Assembly: GCA_964574815.1 (NCBI GenBank)
Contig: CAZNPL010000035.1
Coordinates: 1 to 64,000, forward strand
Direction: 5' to 3'
Source of the DNA: CAZNPL01 sp964574815
GTDB taxonomy: Bacteria > Planctomycetota > Phycisphaerae > UBA1845
Length of the DNA: 64,000 nt
Shown here piece by piece: positions 8,731 to 17,456 of the stretch (position 1 is its first letter; each line of letters begins with the position of its first letter). The position numbers were made by a program, and so were the translations under genes. The notes under the pieces were generated by a model. The model saw nothing but the letters and a program-made list of their open reading frames with translations. It did no database searches and was not told the DNA's origin.

Positions 8731-10554
8731 CTGGCTGCGGTTGTTTACGAGTACGACGCGCGGGGCCGGCTGACCCGCGAAAAGCGGTGCTCGCCCAATT
8801 GCGACGACCCCACGCAGACGGTCTTCGACATCGAATATCAGTACGACCAGGGCGGCAACCGGCTCTACAAGTTCAACCACCAGGCCGGCCTCGTCACCGA
8901 ATACACGTACGACAACGGCAGGGAAGCCCTGGGCAACAATCGGCTCACCAGCTACGAGGTCCGCGAGATCGACACCGACCCGAACAATCCGCCGGTCGTC
9001 TACAAGCGGGTCGTCTACGATTACTACGACGCCGACGACAAGGCCGGCAACGTCCGCCGGGTGGCCCGGAAGTCGGCCGACGTGCCGGGACCGGACCCGG
9101 TCAACTGGTCGGTCGAGGCCACCGATTTCGAGTATCATCGAAACGGTGAGGTGCGGATGATCATCCAGCGGACTTGGCACGAAAGCAGCGGCACCGTCAG
9201 CAACGACGAGCTCGTCTCGATCCACGAGGTGCGCGGCAACGGCCGCCGGCGCCACATGCTCCGCCCGTGGAATTTCCAGTCCGACGGCCAGGGCGGCTGG
9301 ACCCTCTCGCCCGACAACGCCTCGGCGTTATGGACCGTCTACGACGGCGACGAGCCGACGGCCGACTACCGAATCATCGACGGTGACGGTCCGGGGTTCA
9401 CCGGCGACCTGGAAAAGAGCTACACCCTCGGCCTGGCCCAGCGCACCGGCGAAGGCGAGGTCAAGTACTTCCACACCGACCACCTCGGCACCACCCAGGC
9501 CATGACCGACGCCAACCAGACCCCCGAACCCCGCATCGTCTACACCGCCTTCGGGGAGGTGATCAGCGCGAGCTCACCGCCCGATACGCGCTATCAGTAC
9601 GTTGGCGAGAAGGGTTACGAGTCGTTTTCAGATCTGCCATTTCTCCACGTGGGGCACCGATGGTACGATCCCGCGAGTGGGCGGTTCCTCCAACGGGATC
9701 CGCTCGGAATCGACGGTGGGATGAATGTCTACGTTTATGCCGCGGGGACGCCGACATCAAGTGCCGACCCTTCCGGGCTCGATCGCTTTTACGAGCGAAA
9801 ACCCGGACACAGCTATTTCTATCTGGAGCGTGACGACGGGACGTACGATCGGTACGATTTCGTGCCAGGCCCGGGCGATAACGGTGAGGTCAACGCGGGC
9901 ATAATCACTACAACCACTGGCAAGATCCACCATGAGAACGTGAAATCCGTGCCGAAGGGAGCCGTGCGGTGGCGGTCCACACGTAACGAAGACGAAAGAG
10001 ACCGTGAACTGATTGAAGAGCAGAGAAAGAACCCACCGCGCTACCATTTTTGGGGAACACACGGGCATAATTGTATGTCCTGGGCGACGCAATGGGTGAA
10101 AAAGGTCAAACCTCGAACCTCCCGCCCTGAATTCTGCTTCCCGGCAGGAACACTCGTGCTAACTGAAGGGGGACTGGCCGCAATAGAGAATGTTCGTATT
10201 GGAACAGCGATACCCTCTCTCAACCCTGAGAACCATCAACAACAGGTAGCCGAAGTCGCAAGCGTACAACAGTCGGAGACGAGCCTACTCGTGCACATCA
10301 CCGCGCGGGGCGAGATCATCTCGTGCACGCGGGAACATCCGGTATGGGTCGTCAGGCGAGGTTGGACGCATGCGGGCGATCTCGATGCGAGCGATGAGCT
10401 CTTGAGCGTGAGATACGGAGTCGTCGGTATCGATCGTCTGGAGAGCGAAGCACTTGACAAGCCAGTGCACGTGTACGCTCTGACGGTCGAATCTAGCGGG
10501 ACATACTTGGTTGGAAAAACCGGAATCCTCGTCCACAACAAGCCTTATCCATAA
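8731..10554 (+). CDS. Displaced RHS tip 4: papain-like toxin followed by a C-terminal Hint domain
   Basis: The frame is open from 8731, directly after the preceding TGA, and has no start codon until a GTG at 9061. Core similarity starts at YEYDARGRLTREKRC (8742) and contains a small insert (NGREALG) relative to the full gene. The core ends at RFLQRDPLG and DPSGL. The tip is homologous to that of the first RHS gene: PGHSYFYLERDDG, then HGHNCMSW. It continues into a Hint/intein-like domain (10135-10545) with an N-terminal CFPAGTLV, a central CTREHPVW and an end GTYLVGKTGILVHN. Hint domains self-cleave. The toxin-then-Hint order resembles Hedgehog rather than the usual pre-toxin Hint. Confidence 0.72.
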   Translation: MAAVVYEYDARGRLTREKRCSPNCDDPTQTVFDIEYQYDQGGNRLYKFNHQAGLVTEYTYDNGREALGNNRLTSYEVREIDTDPNNPPVVYKRVVYDYYDADDKAGNVRRVARKSADVPGPDPVNWSVEATDFEYHRNGEVRMIIQRTWHESSGTVSNDELVSIHEVRGNGRRRHMLRPWNFQSDGQGGWTLSPDNASALWTVYDGDEPTADYRIIDGDGPGFTGDLEKSYTLGLAQRTGEGEVKYFHTDHLGTTQAMTDANQTPEPRIVYTAFGEVISASSPPDTRYQYVGEKGYESFSDLPFLHVGHRWYDPASGRFLQRDPLGIDGGMNVYVYAAGTPTSSADPSGLDRFYERKPGHSYFYLERDDGTYDRYDFVPGPGDNGEVNAGIITTTTGKIHHENVKSVPKGAVRWRSTRNEDERDRELIEEQRKNPPRYHFWGTHGHNCMSWATQWVKKVKPRTSRPEFCFPAGTLVLTEGGLAAIENVRIGTAIPSLNPENHQQQVAEVASVQQSETSLLVHITARGEIISCTREHPVWVVRRGWTHAGDLDASDELLSVRYGVVGIDRLESEALDKPVHVYALTVESSGTYLVGKTGILVHNKPYP

Positions 10555-10706
10555 TGGGTACGTCGCTTTGTGTGCCACGCGGCTCTTGGCGCTCAATACG
10601 GACAGTGGCCGAGGTTCGTGGTTTGCGCGGGGAGCGAGGAACAAGTAGCTGCTAAACGACTGGACTTGGAGCTGTCCGAGTACGCAGGCCGTAGAGGGAG
10701 GCACTA

Positions 10707-11294
10707 ATGAAGAGAGCAATATGGATCGTACCGTGGTTCTCCACCGTCGTTCTTGGCGTGAGCACGTTGACTCTTCTTCATTACGCACGTTCCGTCCATG
10801 GCTGGGAGCGTTCACGGTGGGAATCTGATCGATGCAGAGTACTTGAGCGCGTGGGAGAACGATTGCGCACGTACGCAGAGCAGCGCGCGGGAAACCTTCC
10901 ATCCGACGTAGAGGCCTTGATCCGCGCGGGAGTCGTTGCGCGGAGTGAGCTGGACTTTACGGACATGAACGCGCAGACTCGAGTGCGCAGAGCGTTCCGA
11001 CTGGTGCCAACGATTGCACTTCCTGGCGAACTCATCATCGTCGTCGAAACCTATGATCGATATCCGGATCTTAAGCTATGTTTGCGCCTGGACGGGTCGG
11101 TTATCATTTTCGGAAAAGGCGACACGCTCGATGAGGACGATCGAAGGCGAGAAGATCTAGGCCTGAATAAGGCATCGCCGATGACAGATGTCGGGGCGAG
11201 TCGCTGGAATGGCGACGCGTCCCGAGGCCTCGACGTTCGGAGACGAGGCAGAGAGCATTTCTTCGTTAGCCGGCTCTTGGCACGCCGTCCGTAA
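10707..11294 (+). CDS. Membrane-anchored candidate immunity to tip 4
   Basis: A 195-residue protein that starts at ATG 10707 with GGGAGG upstream at good spacing. An N-terminal anchor (about residues 5-23) precedes a soluble domain clearly paralogous to the protein at 2465-2935: SDRCRVLERVGERLRTYAE, NLPSDVEAL, VVETYDRYPDLKLC and a closing DLGLNK. It extends about 38 residues beyond its paralogue; the extra tail (RRRGREHFFVSRLLARRP) may be read-through into former intergenic DNA. It sits 152 nt after tip 4, whose toxin domain matches the first RHS tip, so two homologous toxin/immunity pairs exist in one locus. Confidence 0.6.
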   Translation: MKRAIWIVPWFSTVVLGVSTLTLLHYARSVHGWERSRWESDRCRVLERVGERLRTYAEQRAGNLPSDVEALIRAGVVARSELDFTDMNAQTRVRRAFRLVPTIALPGELIIVVETYDRYPDLKLCLRLDGSVIIFGKGDTLDEDDRRREDLGLNKASPMTDVGASRWNGDASRGLDVRRRGREHFFVSRLLARRP

Positions 11295-11323
11295 CGTAGA
11301 GCGCGTCGCGGGCGCCAACATCT

Positions 11324-12048
11324 GTGTACGACGACGTCGAACGGGTGGACGTGATCCGGCATCGGTCGGGGGGCGGGATCGACTTCTTAAAGCTGGACTA
11401 TGAGTACGATTCGCGCGGGCGGATCGACAGGATCATCGAGACCGAGGGCGGGTTTACGACGGAGGTGGATTATACGTATGACGACCGGGGGCGCTTGACG
11501 GGCGAGAAGCGGTGCTCGCCGGATTGCACGAGCCCGATCCAGACCGTGTACGATCTGGAGTATCACTACGATCAGGGTGGGAATCGCTTGTACAAGTGGG
11601 ACTGGGTGGGCAACCTGGTCACGGATTACCAGTACGATCCGGGCAACAACCGGCTGACGGACTACGAAGTCCGCGTGATCGGCACGACGGACGTGGTGGA
11701 GCGGGTGGTGTACGAGTACTTCCACGCCACGGACAAGGCGGGGAACGTTCGGCGGGTGGCCCGGAAGTCGGCCGACGTGCCCGGTCCGGACCCGGTCGCC
11801 TGGTCGGTCGAAGCCTCCGATTTCGAGTATCATCGAAACGGTGAGGTGCGGATGATCATCCAGCGGACCTGGCACGAAAGCAGCGGCACCGTCAGCAACG
11901 ACGAGCTCGTCTCGATCCACGAGGTGCGCGGCAACGGCCGCCAGCGCCACATGCTCCGCCCGTGGGGCTTCGAGCCGGACGGGTTTGGCGGCTGGAACAT
12001 CTCGCCCGACAACGCCTCGGCGTTATGGACGGTCTACGACGGCGACGA
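11324..12048 (+). pseudogene. RHS core fragment 5, truncated, without a toxin tip
   Basis: Core sequence from YDDVERVDVIRHRS (matching about 605 of the first gene) runs to LWTVYDGDE at about 12,048. In every other copy this is followed by an acidic/Thr stretch and the DHLGTTQAMTD block. Here the similarity stops abruptly and the frame enters the antisense strand of the neighbouring dockerin gene, reaching a stop at 12,229. No core end and no toxin domain remain. This marks the 3' border of the RHS array and looks like a deletion or rearrangement joint. Confidence 0.65.
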
Positions 12049-13083
12049 AGGCACCGCCGGCCCCGTTTGCACGCCGACAAAGTACTCGTGGTCATTCACG
12101 TCAATGTGCCCGTTTGAGTTGAAGTCCAGAACCCGACACGCGTCATCGTCGATTTCGCGGGCAAACGCCGTCCAGCAGCTTTGCAAACTGCCCCAATCAA
12201 CCAGGTCAATGTCCTCGTCGCCGTCGTAGTCACCGAACGAATTGACCGGAATGAACTGGACGCCGCGTCTGTTTAACATCAACGCCTGGCCATTGGCCAC
12301 GTTGATACCCAGCCCCTTGTTGTTCGTCGCCGTGTTGTCTCGAAGAACGATGGTGTCACCCGTGATCTCATCCATGTGCAGGCCCCCGACAAGATACTCG
12401 AAGCTTACGTTCGTGCTGTTGAATCCGTTCGGCTCATCGTTGGTGATCGCCGTGGGCATCGGGTCCGCATCACCCGGGTTCCAGAACGACCGTGGCCAGG
12501 CCAGCCCAATGTTGGGATAGGTATCGAGAAGACTCTCGGGAAGGAACCCGTCATTCTCAAGCTGATGCCACCAGAGCGCGCGCGAAATACGCCGCAGATG
12601 CTGCTGCGCAACGCTTACGTTCGTCGGGAACGGAAGCTCGACGGGAGGAATGGTCTCGATTCCGAAGTCGGACGTGATGTAGCTGATAAAGTTACCGTTG
12701 TTGTTGAATGGGCTCGCGTCCCAGATGATCGGATCATCGCCGGCCAGTTCGCCCAGGTGACCTGTCTGAAACAGGAAGCTGATCTGCGCACTATTCGGCG
12801 CGTTTGGGATCGAATTGTCGATCTGCGTCGGTGCGGGATCGTTATCCCCCGGGTGCCAGAAGACTTCCGGTGCGATTTCCACAGCGTGGAGCAAGTGAAC
12901 AGGGTCGTCAAGCCATTCCTCGTTCTGGTTGATATAGGCCGAAACCGCTCTGCCTAGCTGCTTGAGCCGCATGTGGGCGATCACGGCATTGTCCGCCAAC
13001 TCGTCGCCCGCGACTGAACGCACCGCCATGGCGAACCCTGCCAACAGCGCACCGACCCCGACGGCCACCATATACTGTTTCAT
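12034..13083 (-). CDS. Secreted protein with C-terminal dockerin-type EF-hand pair
   Basis: A 349-residue protein starting at ATG 13083 with AAGGGG upstream; a longer frame to 13275 lacks support. There is a signal peptide (about residues 1-25, ending in AVRSVAG), then a helical pseudopilin-like start (MRLKQLGRAVSAYINQNEEW). Two similar halves follow, each with a WHPGDNDP- or WNPGDADP-like motif. The C-terminus has two calcium-loop motifs, DYDGDEDIDLVDW and DFNSNGHIDVNDHEYF, as in Planctomycete dockerin type I pairs. The last few residues (PSSPS) and the stop codon come from RHS-derived sequence on the opposite strand, so the original end was probably replaced at the joint. The function is unknown; it is probably exported. 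Confidence 0.68.
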   Translation of the reverse strand: MKQYMVAVGVGALLAGFAMAVRSVAGDELADNAVIAHMRLKQLGRAVSAYINQNEEWLDDPVHLLHAVEIAPEVFWHPGDNDPAPTQIDNSIPNAPNSAQISFLFQTGHLGELAGDDPIIWDASPFNNNGNFISYITSDFGIETIPPVELPFPTNVSVAQQHLRRISRALWWHQLENDGFLPESLLDTYPNIGLAWPRSFWNPGDADPMPTAITNDEPNGFNSTNVSFEYLVGGLHMDEITGDTIVLRDNTATNNKGLGINVANGQALMLNRRGVQFIPVNSFGDYDGDEDIDLVDWGSLQSCWTAFAREIDDDACRVLDFNSNGHIDVNDHEYFVGVQTGPAVPSSPS

Positions 13084-13962
13084 CACACTGCCCCTTACAC
13101 GCGTCAGGCAATCGACTTGGAACACCACCTCGTCGCGCTCATTGTCGTGCGGTCCAGGGCACCTGTCGAGCACCACCAAGGGCTTCTCTGGCCGAGCGGC
13201 AGGCTGGTCCCAGGCCCCGGCTCCCTGGGCGACCTGCAAGGCATCAACGACCCACATGGGATCGGGACCCGGCAAACGCTTTTCGGATTAGCAAACTCCA
13301 GCCAACGCGCCCGTTCCAACTGCCACCATTCCCTGGGAACTCCCAAAAGCACCCCAAGGAGGCGCCGCCCCAACAGAACCAGCTGGACCGAATGCGGAAC
13401 CCGGGCGTTAGGCGATCTGCCTGCCAACCCAAGCTCGCCAAGCGGCCGACGAAACAAATGAGAACCGCAACAAATGAGAACATCGTGAGGGGCTTCGCCG
13501 GCCGCTCGCGATCACCACCGCGAGTGTCAACGGCGGTCCGCTCATCAAGCGGCCCTGCCGCCAAATGAACGACTGCGACCGCCAACCCGGGCTCAACTGC
13601 GCTCCGGCTGAAGGCTGACGGCTAACGGCTGTTGGCTCCCTTCTGACAACTGAAAACCGATAATTGAAAAACTCTTCCTCTCCCGGCACTCACCCCTGAA
13701 ACGTTGCGGATATCGCGTGTTCCACATTTTTCCAAAAAACCTGGAACAGCCCCCGTGTTCTTTAGGCAGAGGGAAAACAGCGCACCCGAAGTGCGCGCCA
13801 ACGGAGACCGCGACGGATGCCCGAACAATGCCAACCCGATCCGCCCTACCCAACCGAGCAGCCTCCCCGTCGCCCGCGCAATCCGCCCCCAACCCGCCGA
13901 ATTTGCAGACGCACACGGCTCCCAAGCGTGCACCACTACGCCTGCGCCCCTCCCTTTTTTTT

Positions 13963-14300
13963 CGAAACGAACCCAACCTTCCCGGGCTCCGTCAAGCATC
14001 GACGCTTCGAACCTACCCCTGGACCGCGCCACGCATCAGAGCCGGGAGCGCCAGCGACCGGACCCGCGAACGCCCCTCGCGTTACGAGCGCCCGCGCCAA
14101 ACGAAGCCAACACTGCACAGGTCGTCAGAGTTGCCCGCCACACGCCGCCCACCCCGCCCCGGCGCCGGCCACCACTCGAGCTTGCGATGGTCAAAAAACG
14201 AAACGAACCCAAGCTCCGCCAGAGTCTTCAGTTATCAGACCTGCGGACCCAGGCCGCCGACGGCTGCGCCACCCCGCGCGCCGGCGCCAAACGAAGCCAC
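13963..14300 (+). repeat. Four copies of an ACGAACCCAA/ACGAAGCCAA word
   Basis: The words ACGAACCCAA (about 13967 and 14203) and ACGAAGCCA(A/C) (about 14101 and 14291) alternate at spacings of about 90-135 bp, each preceded by A-rich sequence. In one frame they read NEPN or NEAN. I associate such words with Planctomycete intergenic repeats from general experience, but I cannot verify that here. They lie outside any credible gene. Confidence 0.45.
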
Positions 14301-14340
14301 CCGAACTCCACGCCACAAGACCGCCCCCCGCCAGTAAGCC

Positions 14341-14373
14341 TTCGTCCCTTCGTCCCTCCGTCCCTTCGTCCCT
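14341..14373 (+). repeat. Tandem octamer (TTCGTCCC)x4
   Basis: Four head-to-tail octamers, TTCGTCCC, TTCGTCCC, TCCGTCCC, TTCGTCCC, at 14341-14372. Two more units (TCCGTCCC, TTCGTCCC) occur at 17304-17319. This is a simple-sequence short tandem repeat; no coding role is visible. Confidence 0.75.
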
Positions 14374-14479
14374 GCCCCCGCCCGGCACTGCTTGCGGCCA
14401 CCGGGACGATCGCCATACTTGTACGCCGGGATTCGCAGGAGCGTTGTCGGCGACGCCCACAGCACATGGGAGACCCGTG

Positions 14480-15412
14480 ATGTCGGAACACGTGACGCTG
14501 ACCAACCCGTGGATCGTGGCCGTCTGGCCCGGTATGGGACAGGTGGCCATGAGCGGCGGCTACTACCTCCTCGCCAAGCTCGGCATGTATCAACTCGCCG
14601 AGTTCTCGGCCCGAGAGCTGTTCGAGGTCGAATACGTCGAGGTCAAAGGCGGCTTGGTCCACACCGGCGGACTGCCCCGAAGCCGCCTGTTCGTCTGGAT
14701 CGACCCCAACAAGCGACACGACATCATCGTCTTCATCGGCGAGGCTCAGCCGCCTCACGGAAAATACGCCTTCTGCCGCCGGCTCATCGAATACGCCCAG
14801 GATCTTGGCGTCCAACGGGTCTTCACCTTCGCCGCGATGGCCTCCCAGATGCACCCCCGCGACGAGTCCCGCGTCTACGGCGTCGCAGCCGACCAGGACA
14901 GCCTCGAAGAACTCAAACGCCTCGAACTGGAAATCCTCGAAGACGGCCAGATCAGCGGGCTGAACGGCGTGCTGCTTGGCGTCGCCGCCGAAGCCGGCAT
15001 GCGCGGCACCTGCCTGCTCGGCGAAATGCCCCACCTCTTCGCCCAACTGCCCTTCCCAAAAGCCTCGCTCGCCGTCCTGGAAGTCTTCACCACCATCGCC
15101 GGCATCGAGTTGGACTTCTCCGAGCTCCGCCAGCAGGCCCAGACCATGGAGGAGAACCTCGACGACCTGCTCGGAAAACTGCAACAGGCTATGGAGGCGC
15201 AGCAGCCGCAGGAAGAAGAACAGTGGCCCATCCCCGAGCCCGAGGAGGAGCACGGCCCCAGCGCAGAAGATCGGCAGCGGATCGAACAACTCTTCCGCCA
15301 GGCCGAGCAGGACCGCTCCAAAGCCTACGAGCTCAAACGCGAGCTTGACCGCCTGGGCGTCTTCCGCGAATACGAGGACCGCTTCCTCGACCTGTTCAAC
15401 AAGCCGCGCTGA
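14480..15412 (+). CDS. PAC2-family protein
   Basis: A 310-residue protein. The ATG at 14480 has GGAG 8 nt upstream. The start (NPWIVAVWPGMGQVAMSGGYYLL), an internal IVFIGEAQPPHGKYAF and GLNGVLLGVAAEAGMRGTCLLGE are typical of the PAC2 (proteasome assembly chaperone-like) family found in archaea and some bacteria. Residues from about 225 form a charged, probably coiled-coil tail rich in Glu and Gln with a closing LKRELDRLGVFREYEDRFLDLF. The bacterial function of PAC2 proteins is not established. No proteasome genes are visible nearby, and the protein is probably cytoplasmic. Confidence 0.8.
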   Translation: MSEHVTLTNPWIVAVWPGMGQVAMSGGYYLLAKLGMYQLAEFSARELFEVEYVEVKGGLVHTGGLPRSRLFVWIDPNKRHDIIVFIGEAQPPHGKYAFCRRLIEYAQDLGVQRVFTFAAMASQMHPRDESRVYGVAADQDSLEELKRLELEILEDGQISGLNGVLLGVAAEAGMRGTCLLGEMPHLFAQLPFPKASLAVLEVFTTIAGIELDFSELRQQAQTMEENLDDLLGKLQQAMEAQQPQEEEQWPIPEPEEEHGPSAEDRQRIEQLFRQAEQDRSKAYELKRELDRLGVFREYEDRFLDLFNKPR

Positions 15413-15564
15413 ATACGCGCATGTACTGTATCATGGGAAACCACAACGCCCCCTCCGGCCCGGAGCGCATCGGCGACTTTACTATAGTATTTGGCGGCCC
15501 CGGCCTGCGTGCGCCATGACCGAGGATGCCGCCGGCCGGCCCCGGCGACGGAAGATGCTCATGT

Positions 15565-17154
15565 TCAGCCCATCGCCTCGCGCAGGCGCCGCGCCTGATC
15601 GCCGACCTCCCTGCGTTCCTTCGAGTCCAGGCGGTCCACGTTCTTCAGCATCATCGCCATCCTCCGGTTCGTGCGAAAGCGCCGGCGATTGCAAATCAGA
15701 AAGTCCCAGTAGAACGTGGTAAAGGGGCAGGCATCGGATCCGGTGCGCTTGGCCGGGTCATAACGGCAATTCTCACAGTAGTTGCTCATCCGCTGGATGT
15801 AGCGGCCGCTGGCCGCGTAGGGCTTGGTGCCCACGATGCCGCCGTCCGCGTGCATCACCATGCCCAGCGTGTTCGGCAGCGTCACCCAATCCACCGCATC
15901 CACGTACATCGCCAGGTACCAGTCGCTGATCGCACGCGGATGCACGCCCGCGATCAGTGCGAAGTTACCGGTCACCATCAGCCGCTGAATGTGGTGGCCG
16001 TACCCGTATTCGAGCACCTCACCGATGCACACCCGCATGCACGCCATGTCCGTCTCGCCCGTCCAGTAGAACGACGGCAGGCTCCCGTGCTGATCGAGCT
16101 CGTTGCGGTCAACGTAGCCCGGACCTTCGTGCCAGTAGACGCCGTGGATGAACTCGCGCCAGCCGATGAGCTGCCGGACGAAACCCTCGACGCTGTTCAG
16201 CGGGGCCGCTCCAGACTCGTAAGCGGCCAACGCCGCGTCGACACACTCGCGCGGATCCAGCAGCTTCAGGTTCAGCGCCGCCGACAGCAGCGAATGGTAC
16301 ACAAACGGCTCGCCCCCCCACATGGCATCCTGGTAGGTGCCGAAGAGCGGCAGGCGCTTGGCGATGAAATCCTTCAATGCCCTTCGGGCCTCCGCCCGCG
16401 TCACCGGCCAACGGAACCCCTCGAGCGAGCCGCGGTGGTCGCCAAATCGCTTCGCAACCCCATCGAGCACCTCGCGCGTGATCTCGTCCGGACGCGGTGT
16501 GTAGGGCCGCGGAAGGTCAGGCGCCTGCCGGAACGTCCCGCGGTTCTCTTTATCGTAGTTCCACTGGCCGCCGGCCGGTTGGCCGTCGCGATCCATCAGG
16601 ATGCCGAGCTCCTTTCGTTGGAGCCTGTAGAAATGCTCCATGACGGGCTGCTTCCGACCGGCCATCCAATCGGCGAACTCTTCGTTGCTCACGAAAAAGT
16701 GCTCATCGCGGAGCAAATCGAGTGGGACGCCGGCGGTGTCCGCCGCGCGTTCGATGGCCTCTTTGACGCGCCACTCGCCGGGCTGCGTGCAGACGAGGCG
16801 CTCGGGCCTCAAGGCCTGCGCGGCACGCTGAACCTCGCCACGGAATGTGTGGGTATTGTCCGGGTCGTCGAGCATCACGTAGTGTACTCGGTACTGCCGA
16901 CGATTCAGTTCAGCAGCGAAGTGACGCATCGCGGCCAGGAACAGCGCAATGCGCTGCTTGTGCGACCAGACCTGGGTCGACTCTTCGGCCGCCTCGATCA
17001 TCAAGACGGCGTCCTTTGCTTTGTCGATCCGGGCCAAGGCCTCGGCCTGCGAGTTCAGTTGGTCGCCCGGCACCAGGACGAGATGCCGCACGGAACCCTG
17101 TACCTTGAGACGCGGGAACGTGCGCCGCCGAGTCGTCGCGCCTATCTTGCCCAT
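15565..17154 (-). CDS. FeS-type cryptochrome/photolyase (PhrB-like (6-4) photolyase family)
   Basis: A protein of about 529 residues. The core starts with RHLVLVPGDQL (near residue 23), typical of deoxyribodipyrimidine photolyase-related proteins; a GTG at 17091 is an alternative start that would put this motif at the N-terminus. FAD-domain signatures include GEPFVYHSLLSAALN, GWREFIHGVYW, GYGHHIQRLMVTGNFALI and WVTLPNTLGMVMHADGG. Cysteines in DMACMRVC and SNYCENCRYDP..GSDACPF fit the 4Fe-4S cluster of FeS-BCP photolyases. Members repair (6-4) photoproducts using blue light. It is divergent from the SDR gene at 17457, with redox genes nearby. Confidence 0.87.
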   Translation of the reverse strand: MGKIGATTRRRTFPRLKVQGSVRHLVLVPGDQLNSQAEALARIDKAKDAVLMIEAAEESTQVWSHKQRIALFLAAMRHFAAELNRRQYRVHYVMLDDPDNTHTFRGEVQRAAQALRPERLVCTQPGEWRVKEAIERAADTAGVPLDLLRDEHFFVSNEEFADWMAGRKQPVMEHFYRLQRKELGILMDRDGQPAGGQWNYDKENRGTFRQAPDLPRPYTPRPDEITREVLDGVAKRFGDHRGSLEGFRWPVTRAEARRALKDFIAKRLPLFGTYQDAMWGGEPFVYHSLLSAALNLKLLDPRECVDAALAAYESGAAPLNSVEGFVRQLIGWREFIHGVYWHEGPGYVDRNELDQHGSLPSFYWTGETDMACMRVCIGEVLEYGYGHHIQRLMVTGNFALIAGVHPRAISDWYLAMYVDAVDWVTLPNTLGMVMHADGGIVGTKPYAASGRYIQRMSNYCENCRYDPAKRTGSDACPFTTFYWDFLICNRRRFRTNRRMAMMLKNVDRLDSKERREVGDQARRLREAMG

Positions 17155-17456
17155 GCAACCATTATGACCGACGAAACAATGCCGAAACAGAGCCGCCTGA
17201 TACGATCAATGTCCAGGCTCTATGCCGCCACGTACGTCCCCTTCAACGACCATACAAAACGCCCGCCCAGCCAGCGACGTCCTCAGGGAGAAGTGCCCCC
17301 TCCTCCGTCCCTTCGTCCCTTGCTTGGACTGCGGATCAGGTTCCCCGCAGCGGGCGAAGCCCGCCCGCGACGAAAGAGGGAAATCCATAGGGCTGCTCTC
17401 TACAATAGCTCCGATCGAGGCCGAGGGCCTTAACCAACTTTGGGAGGATGTTCACC
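17155..17456. other. Divergent promoter region with octamer repeat and hairpin
   Basis: This is the space between the divergently transcribed photolyase and SDR genes and should hold both promoters, though I see no clear -35/-10 pair. It contains two octamer units (TCCGTCCC, TTCGTCCC) at 17304-17319, related to the array at 14341. A perfect 6-bp hairpin GCGGGC-GAA-GCCCGC lies at 17350-17364. Confidence 0.5.

Larger units (their letters stand above)
1021..12048 (+). repeat. Dispersed direct repeats of the RHS core end (six copies)
   Basis: The last quarter of the RHS core recurs at about 1021-1755, 3040-3795, 4785-5540, 6580-7310, 8990-9778 and, truncated, 11710-12048. Long stretches are nearly identical at the base level between copies, for example the segments encoding FEYHRNGEVRMIIQRTWHES and AQRTGEGEVKYFHTDHLGTT. 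The tips and immunity genes between them share little. Such repeats are suited to homologous recombination or gene conversion that swaps tips. The observed identity suggests recent homogenisation. Confidence 0.75.
13084..14479. other. Long gene-free stretch with several short-repeat types
   Basis: No convincing gene lies in these 1.4 kb; overlapping Pro/Arg-rich frames on both strands are composition artefacts. Visible structure includes a direct repeat AACAAATGAGAAC at 13453-13465 and 13469-13481, a degenerate 14-15-bp tandem pair at 13644-13672 (TGACAACTGAAAAC/CGATAATTGAAAAAC), and a GGCTGACGGCTAACGG-type run at 13611-13630. A hairpin with a 6-bp stem lies at 13780-13796 (GCGCAC/GTGCGC). 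The region also holds the 10-bp word family and octamer repeat listed separately. The first ~100 bp should contain the promoter of the dockerin gene. Confidence 0.55.

Noticed and set aside
13704..14470. Long overlapping Pro/Arg/Thr-rich reading frames on both strands
   Set aside because: They lack ribosome binding sites and known motifs, overlap one another in several frames and coincide with short repeats; they follow from GC-rich composition.
15526..17433. Long plus-strand frame opposite the photolyase gene
   Set aside because: It is the antisense shadow of a clearly recognisable photolyase and has no family features.
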